Source: Actinomycetes bacterium (GTDB lineage: Bacteria; Actinomycetota; Actinomycetes; Actinomycetales; Dermatophilaceae). From it: a DNA stretch of 9,108 bases. Below the pieces are notes generated by a model. The model was given only the letters and a program-made list of their open reading frames with translations, ran no database searches and was not told the origin of the DNA. Each line of letters begins with the position of its first letter. Within the stretch, counting starts at the first letter, position 1. Location of the stretch: positions 1 to 9,108 of the forward strand of contig JAEXXY010000457.1 in the NCBI GenBank assembly GCA_023451855.1, written 5' to 3'. The translations under genes and the position numbers were made by a program. Positions 6,333 through 9,108 of this stretch are shown piece by piece.

Positions 6333-7124
6333 TCAGACGAACTTGCGCTCGGACAGGAATGCGGCGAGCTTGCTGCCGCCGTCACCCTCGTCGGTGACGA
6401 TCTCGCCCTGCGTGCGCGGCGGGCGGGCGGCGAAGGACTCGACCGCGGTCCACGCGGCGTCGAGACCGACCTGCGCGGCGTCGATGCCGAGGTCGGCCAG
6501 CGACCACGTCTCGACCGGCTTCTTCTTGGCGGCCATGATCCCCTTGAACGAGGGGTACCGGGGCTCGTTGATCTGGTCGGTGACCGAGACGAGCGCCGGC
6601 AGCGTGGCCGTGATCGTCTGCGTCGAGGCATCGCCGTCGCGCCGGATCGAGACCGTGTCGCCCTCGACCGTCAGCTCGGAGGCGTACGTGACGGCCGGAA
6701 GGCCGAGGCGCTCGGCGAGCATCGTCGGGACGACGCCCATCGTGCCGTCGGTCGAGGCCATGCCGGTGACGACGAGGTCGACAGCCGTGTCGGCGCCGAG
6801 CTTCTTGACCGCCTCGGCGAGCACGAGCGAGGTGGCGGCGGCGTCGGAGCCGTGGATCGCGGCGTCGTTGACGTGCACGCCCTTGTCGGCGCCCATCTGC
6901 AGCGCCTTCTTGATGGCGTCCGCGGCGGCGTCGGGCCCGATCGTCACGACGGTGACCTCACCCTCGCCGGCCTCGACGATCTTGAGCGCCTCCTCGACGG
7001 CGTACTCGTCGAGCTCGGAGAGCAGGCCGTCGACGTTGTCGCGGTCGGTCGTGTTGTCGGATGCGTTGAAGGTGCGCTCGGCCTGGGCGTCCGGCACGTA
7101 CTTGACACAGACGACGATGTTCAT
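6333..7124 (-). CDS. etfB: Electron transfer flavoprotein beta subunit
   Basis: EtfB (263 residues, normal length) binds AMP and provides the docking loop for partner dehydrogenases. Visible family features are MNIVVCVKYVPD at the start, KKALQMGAD (72-80), the nucleotide-binding stretch TGMASTDGTMG (120-130) with TMLAERLGLP, and the recognition-loop region VTDQINEPRYPSFKGIMAAK (181-200) followed by KKPVETWSLADLG. In human ETF-beta the corresponding loop has a Leu that anchors the dehydrogenase; Phe193 seems to occupy that place here (inferred by eye). AGAGGA lies 9 bases before the ATG. The gene is first in an etfB-etfA pair; the 159-bp gap upstream probably holds the promoter, but no clear TANNNT box is seen there. 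Confidence 0.97.
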   Translation of the reverse strand: MNIVVCVKYVPDAQAERTFNASDNTTDRDNVDGLLSELDEYAVEEALKIVEAGEGEVTVVTIGPDAAADAIKKALQMGADKGVHVNDAAIHGSDAAATSLVLAEAVKKLGADTAVDLVVTGMASTDGTMGVVPTMLAERLGLPAVTYASELTVEGDTVSIRRDGDASTQTITATLPALVSVTDQINEPRYPSFKGIMAAKKKPVETWSLADLGIDAAQVGLDAAWTAVESFAARPPRTQGEIVTDEGDGGSKLAAFLSERKFV

Positions 7125-7158
7125 GGGTGAACGTCCTCTTCCGTAGCGGAGATGGGGC

Positions 7159-7178
7159 TGCCGGAGGTCGCTCCGGCA
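7159..7178 (-). promoter_or_regulatory. Small perfect hairpin in the etfB upstream region
   Basis: Eight-base perfect inverted repeat, TGCCGGAG and CTCCGGCA, with a 4-base loop, 35 bases before the etfB ATG and clear of its Shine-Dalgarno. It could be a leader stem-loop, a short terminator for the upstream operon or an operator. The rest of the 7125-7283 gap shows only a weaker CTGAG/CTCAG inverted repeat (7198-7217) and no gene that I can support. Confidence 0.35.
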
Positions 7179-7283
7179 CTGCCGACCATCCTCTCACTGA
7201 GCGCCCGCTTACTCAGCACGCCAAGGGCGTGACGCTCACCACCAGTGACGCCGGTCGCACCACCGACGCAGCGCGAGCAGGCC

Positions 7284-7607
7284 TCAGACGGCGCCGGTCT
7301 CGAGGACGTGGAAGGCCGGCTCCTCGTAGGGATGTGCGGCGCGCAGGGCCGCGACGACGGCGGCGCGCCGGTCACGCGGGAAGGTCACCTCGACCCGGTG
7401 CTCGGGCAGCGTTTCGAGCTCGCCGACGGCGCCGATCGTGGGGTTCGCGCCGGCACCCGGCCGGAACCGCCCCGTGCCCTCGACGTACCAGGCGCACTCG
7501 GTGTAGTCGCCGATCGCGCCGGCGCCCGCGGCGAAGACCGCCGCGAGGACGTCCTCGGTGGACCCGACGGGCGAGTAGAACACGAGGACGTCCAGCGGCT
7601 GGTTCAC
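7284..7607 (-). CDS. Stand-alone YqfO/NIF3-insert-like small protein
   Basis: Predicted 107-residue protein. LDVLVFYSPVGSTEDVLAAVFAAGAGAIGDY is split here as the strand LDVLVFYSPVG (5-15) and the helix region after it. Next come CAWYVEGTGRFRPGAGANP (38-56), RVEVTFPRD (71-79), and the ending AHPYEEPAFHVLE (91-103). The GTGRFRPG and HPYEEPA wording matches the PII/CutA-like domain inserted into NIF3/YqfO proteins, here without the surrounding NIF3 metal-binding domains. The function of such single-domain proteins is not established; ligand or metal sensing is only a guess. The GTG at 7607 is the first possible start after an in-frame stop at 7626-7628. It has no Shine-Dalgarno, so expression may depend on termination of the hydratase gene 29 bases upstream. 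Confidence 0.85.
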   Translation of the reverse strand: MNQPLDVLVFYSPVGSTEDVLAAVFAAGAGAIGDYTECAWYVEGTGRFRPGAGANPTIGAVGELETLPEHRVEVTFPRDRRAAVVAALRAAHPYEEPAFHVLETGAV

Positions 7608-7636
7608 GGCCGGGCCATCAGAGCGTCACCGGAGCG

Positions 7637-8416
7637 TCAGCGCCCCTCGAACTGTGCCTTGCCGGGGCCCTGCTCGACGAAGGAGGCCATGCCGATCTCG
7701 CGGTCGCGGGTGCCGAAGAGCCCGGCGAAGAGCATCCGCTCGATCTCGAGGCCGGTCTCGAGGTCGACCTCGAGACCCCGGTCGATGGCTTCCTTGGCCG
7801 CGCGGACCGCGTAGGTGGGTGCCCCGACGAAGCTGGCCGCCCACTCACGGGCCGCGGTGTAGACGTCGGCGGCGGGCACGACGCGGTCGGCCAGGCCGAT
7901 GGCCAGCGCCTCCTGGGCGTCGACGAACCGGCCGGAGAAGATGATCTCCTTGGCGCGCGAGGCGCCGACGAGGCGCGAGAGCCGCTGCGTGCCACCGGCG
8001 CCCGGGATGATGCCGAGGAGGATCTCCGGCTGGCCCAGCTTCGCGTCATCGGCCACCACGCGGAAGTCGCACGCGAGCGCCAGCTCGCAGCCACCGCCGA
8101 GCGCGTAGCCGGTGATCGCGGCGATGACCGGCTTGGGGATGCGCGCGACCGACGTGATCGAGCTCGACAGCGGGGCCGAGCGGTCGACCATGTCGGTGTA
8201 CGACATGGTCTGCATCTCCTTGATGTCGGCGCCCGCCGCGAAGACGCGCTCGCCGCCGTAGACGATGACGGCCTTGACGTCGGCGCGGTCGGTGGCCTCG
8301 GCGGCCGCAGCCCGGATCTCCTCCTGGACCTGGACGTTGAGCGCGTTCATCTTCGGCCGGTCGAGGCGGATCGTGCCGATGCCGCCCTCGACCTCGAGCC
8401 GGACGAACTCGCCCAC
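7637..8416 (-). CDS. Enoyl-CoA hydratase (crotonase family)
   Basis: Hydrates trans-2-enoyl-CoA to 3-hydroxyacyl-CoA in beta-oxidation. The 259 residues show VGEFVRLEVEGGIGTIRLDR at the start, FAAGADIKEM (59-68) for CoA and oxyanion-hole contacts, GYALGGGCELALACD (103-117) and LGQPEILLGIIPGAGGTQR (127-145). Both catalytic glutamates are present (Glu111 in GGGCEL and Glu131 in GQPEI), which argues for true hydratase activity rather than another crotonase reaction. Chain-length preference cannot be read from sequence alone. The GTG start at 8416 lies 4 bases after the YbjN-protein stop, with GAGG about 9 bases upstream, so the two are coupled. The nearby etfBA pair could accept electrons from the preceding acyl-CoA dehydrogenase step, but no dehydrogenase gene is in the window. 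Confidence 0.95.
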   Translation of the reverse strand: MGEFVRLEVEGGIGTIRLDRPKMNALNVQVQEEIRAAAAEATDRADVKAVIVYGGERVFAAGADIKEMQTMSYTDMVDRSAPLSSSITSVARIPKPVIAAITGYALGGGCELALACDFRVVADDAKLGQPEILLGIIPGAGGTQRLSRLVGASRAKEIIFSGRFVDAQEALAIGLADRVVPAADVYTAAREWAASFVGAPTYAVRAAKEAIDRGLEVDLETGLEIERMLFAGLFGTRDREIGMASFVEQGPGKAQFEGR

Positions 8417-8420
8417 CGGG

Positions 8421-8924
8421 TCAGGCCTCGCCCGGCGAGACGGCGTCCTGGGGCAGCCAGGACTGGAAGAAGAAGCCGACGCTCTGGAGGATGTGGTTGA
8501 CCGAGAGCGGCACGAGGATGTCGAGGTCGGCGTTCGGCGTGATGACGTGCTCGGCCGAGACGACGAGGCTCTCCTGGACGAGCGAGAGCTTGACGATGTT
8601 GAGCTGCATCGTGAGGTCGTTGCAGCGGGCGAGACGCTCGTTGCGGTCGGGCGACACGGGCTCGGCGAGCTGCCACTGGCCGAAGAAGCGGACCACGGCG
8701 AGGTCGCCCTCGGCGACGCGCGCGAACAGGGTCGTGCTCGTGCCCTCGTTGTCGACGATCGCGAACTCGATGTCGCCGTCGCCGTCGATGCTCGCCTCGA
8801 TGCCGAGGCCCTTGAGGACCGCGATGACTCGGTCGCGCACCGGGGTGTCGGACGCCGGCGCACCGTTCGGGATGTCACCCGGGGTGCTCGGCATGAAGTT
8901 GGGCAGGGAGGTCGGGTCGGTCAT
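8421..8924 (-). CDS. YbjN-domain protein
   Basis: Predicted 167-residue cytoplasmic protein of unknown biochemical function. After a Pro/Ser-rich, probably flexible N-terminus (1-28), it has an alpha/beta region typical of YbjN-type proteins, with RDRVIAVLKGLGIEASIDGDG (split: RDRVIAVLKGLG 30-41, then IEASIDGDGDIEFAI 42-56), LFARVAEGDLAVVRFFGQW (66-84), a central helix RNERLARCNDLTMQLNIVKL (94-113) and a final helical segment VNHILQSVGFFFQSW (142-156). The domain folds like type III secretion chaperones and is common in actinobacteria. The ATG at 8924 was chosen over upstream in-frame starts because a -10-like TACGGT sits 7 bases before it, the spacing of a leaderless message, and because the family usually begins here. 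It is the first gene of an operon with the hydratase. Confidence 0.85.
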   Translation of the reverse strand: MTDPTSLPNFMPSTPGDIPNGAPASDTPVRDRVIAVLKGLGIEASIDGDGDIEFAIVDNEGTSTTLFARVAEGDLAVVRFFGQWQLAEPVSPDRNERLARCNDLTMQLNIVKLSLVQESLVVSAEHVITPNADLDILVPLSVNHILQSVGFFFQSWLPQDAVSPGEA

Positions 8925-8931
8925 GCGCACC

Positions 8932-8937
8932 ACCGTA
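8932..8937 (-). promoter_or_regulatory. Putative -10 box (TACGGT) of the YbjN-hydratase operon
   Basis: Minus-strand TACGGT fits TANNNT and ends 7 bases before the ATG at 8924, as in leaderless actinobacterial messages. It shares two bases with the plus-strand box TAGACT. No clear -35. Confidence 0.45.
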
Positions 8938-8941
8938 GACT
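8936..8941 (+). promoter_or_regulatory. Putative -10 box (TAGACT) of the divergent EEP-family gene
   Basis: TAGACT is a good actinobacterial -10 match. Transcription would start near 8948, leaving a leader of about 20 bases that contains the Shine-Dalgarno GAGGTGG (8960-8966) before the GTG at 8970. No clear -35 hexamer. Confidence 0.5.
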
Positions 8942-8969
8942 GATCGCCCCGACCGACGCGAGGTGGCCT

Positions 8970-9108
8970 GTGCCCGAGCTGACCGTCGCCACCGTCAACA
9001 CCTTCTCGAGCCGCGTGCTGACCCTTCCGGACGGTCTCGAGCCCGTCGTCGCGGCCCGGCCCGACGTGCTCGCGCTGCAGGAGGTGCACCACCTCGACGC
9101 CGCGGCCG
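8970..9108 (+). CDS. Endonuclease/exonuclease/phosphatase-family protein (5' end only)
   Basis: Only the first 46 codons are in the window. The start ELTVATVNTFS followed by RPDVLALQEVHHLD is the usual N-terminal pattern of the EEP fold (DNase I, exonuclease III, sphingomyelinase and related phosphodiesterases): a first beta-strand ending in an Asn, then LALQEV, whose Glu binds the catalytic metal. Which substrate it uses cannot be told from this fragment. The GTG start is supported by GAGGTGG just upstream. It is transcribed away from the YbjN gene. Confidence 0.75.
   Translation, partial: MPELTVATVNTFSSRVLTLPDGLEPVVAARPDVLALQEVHHLDAAA

Noticed and set aside
5539..7146. 535-codon Ser/Thr-rich open frame on the plus strand opposite etfA and etfB
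   Set aside because: Its Ser/Thr/Ala-rich text comes from reading the complement of well-conserved ETF genes; no signal peptide or domain.
7121..7375. 84-codon minus-strand open frame covering the gap upstream of etfB
   Set aside because: It overlaps the YqfO-like gene in another frame and the etfB start, has no motif and lacks a convincing start signal.
8421..9092. Longer form of the YbjN protein starting upstream at 9092
   Set aside because: The extension overlaps the divergent EEP gene and both promoter boxes, and its sequence is antisense-like; the ATG at 8924 fits the family and the promoter spacing.

Overview
The window is very GC-rich and codes densely on both strands, with strong G/C preference at third codon positions, frequent GTG starts and several genes that look leaderless. 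Together with the gene content this points to a high-GC actinobacterium. The exact genus cannot be read from the window; a Micrococcales-type soil or water actinomycete would fit. I see no IS element, phage gene, CRISPR array, tRNA or rRNA.

Left block (1-2974, minus strand): an IscS/NifS-type cysteine desulfurase, the tRNA 2-thiouridylase MnmA and a GNAT acetyltransferase that runs off the left edge. The two internal junctions are both 4-base GTGA start/stop overlaps, so the three genes should form one translationally coupled operon. The desulfurase can supply the persulfide sulfur that MnmA places on wobble U34 of tRNAs. The GNAT gene carries ten in-frame 9-bp tandem repeats encoding (T/A)-D-A between its beta-3/beta-4 region and its acetyl-CoA motif. 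This is the most eye-catching local feature.

Middle block (3135-5266, plus strand): a secreted subtilisin-family (S8) protease with signal peptide and I9-like propeptide, then a small two-helix membrane protein resembling bacterial PH-domain proteins. Each is followed by a very strong 18-bp hairpin without a T-tract; the second lies between convergent genes and can terminate both directions.

Right block (5334-8924, minus strand): YbjN-domain protein, enoyl-CoA hydratase and a stand-alone YqfO/NIF3-like small protein, then after a 159-bp gap etfB and etfA. The hydratase and the electron transfer flavoprotein belong to fatty-acid (or branched-chain acyl-CoA) oxidation. At the right edge a divergent gene of the endonuclease/exonuclease/phosphatase family begins.

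The arrangement mnmA - cysteine desulfurase - (other genes) - etfA - etfB recalls the order I remember from Mycobacterium tuberculosis (Rv3024c, Rv3025c, ..., Rv3028c, Rv3029c). The window is therefore mostly a conserved actinobacterial housekeeping neighbourhood, with the protease/membrane-protein pair placed inside it in the opposite orientation. I did not find a clearly new multi-gene system. The findings listed are local oddities worth checking.
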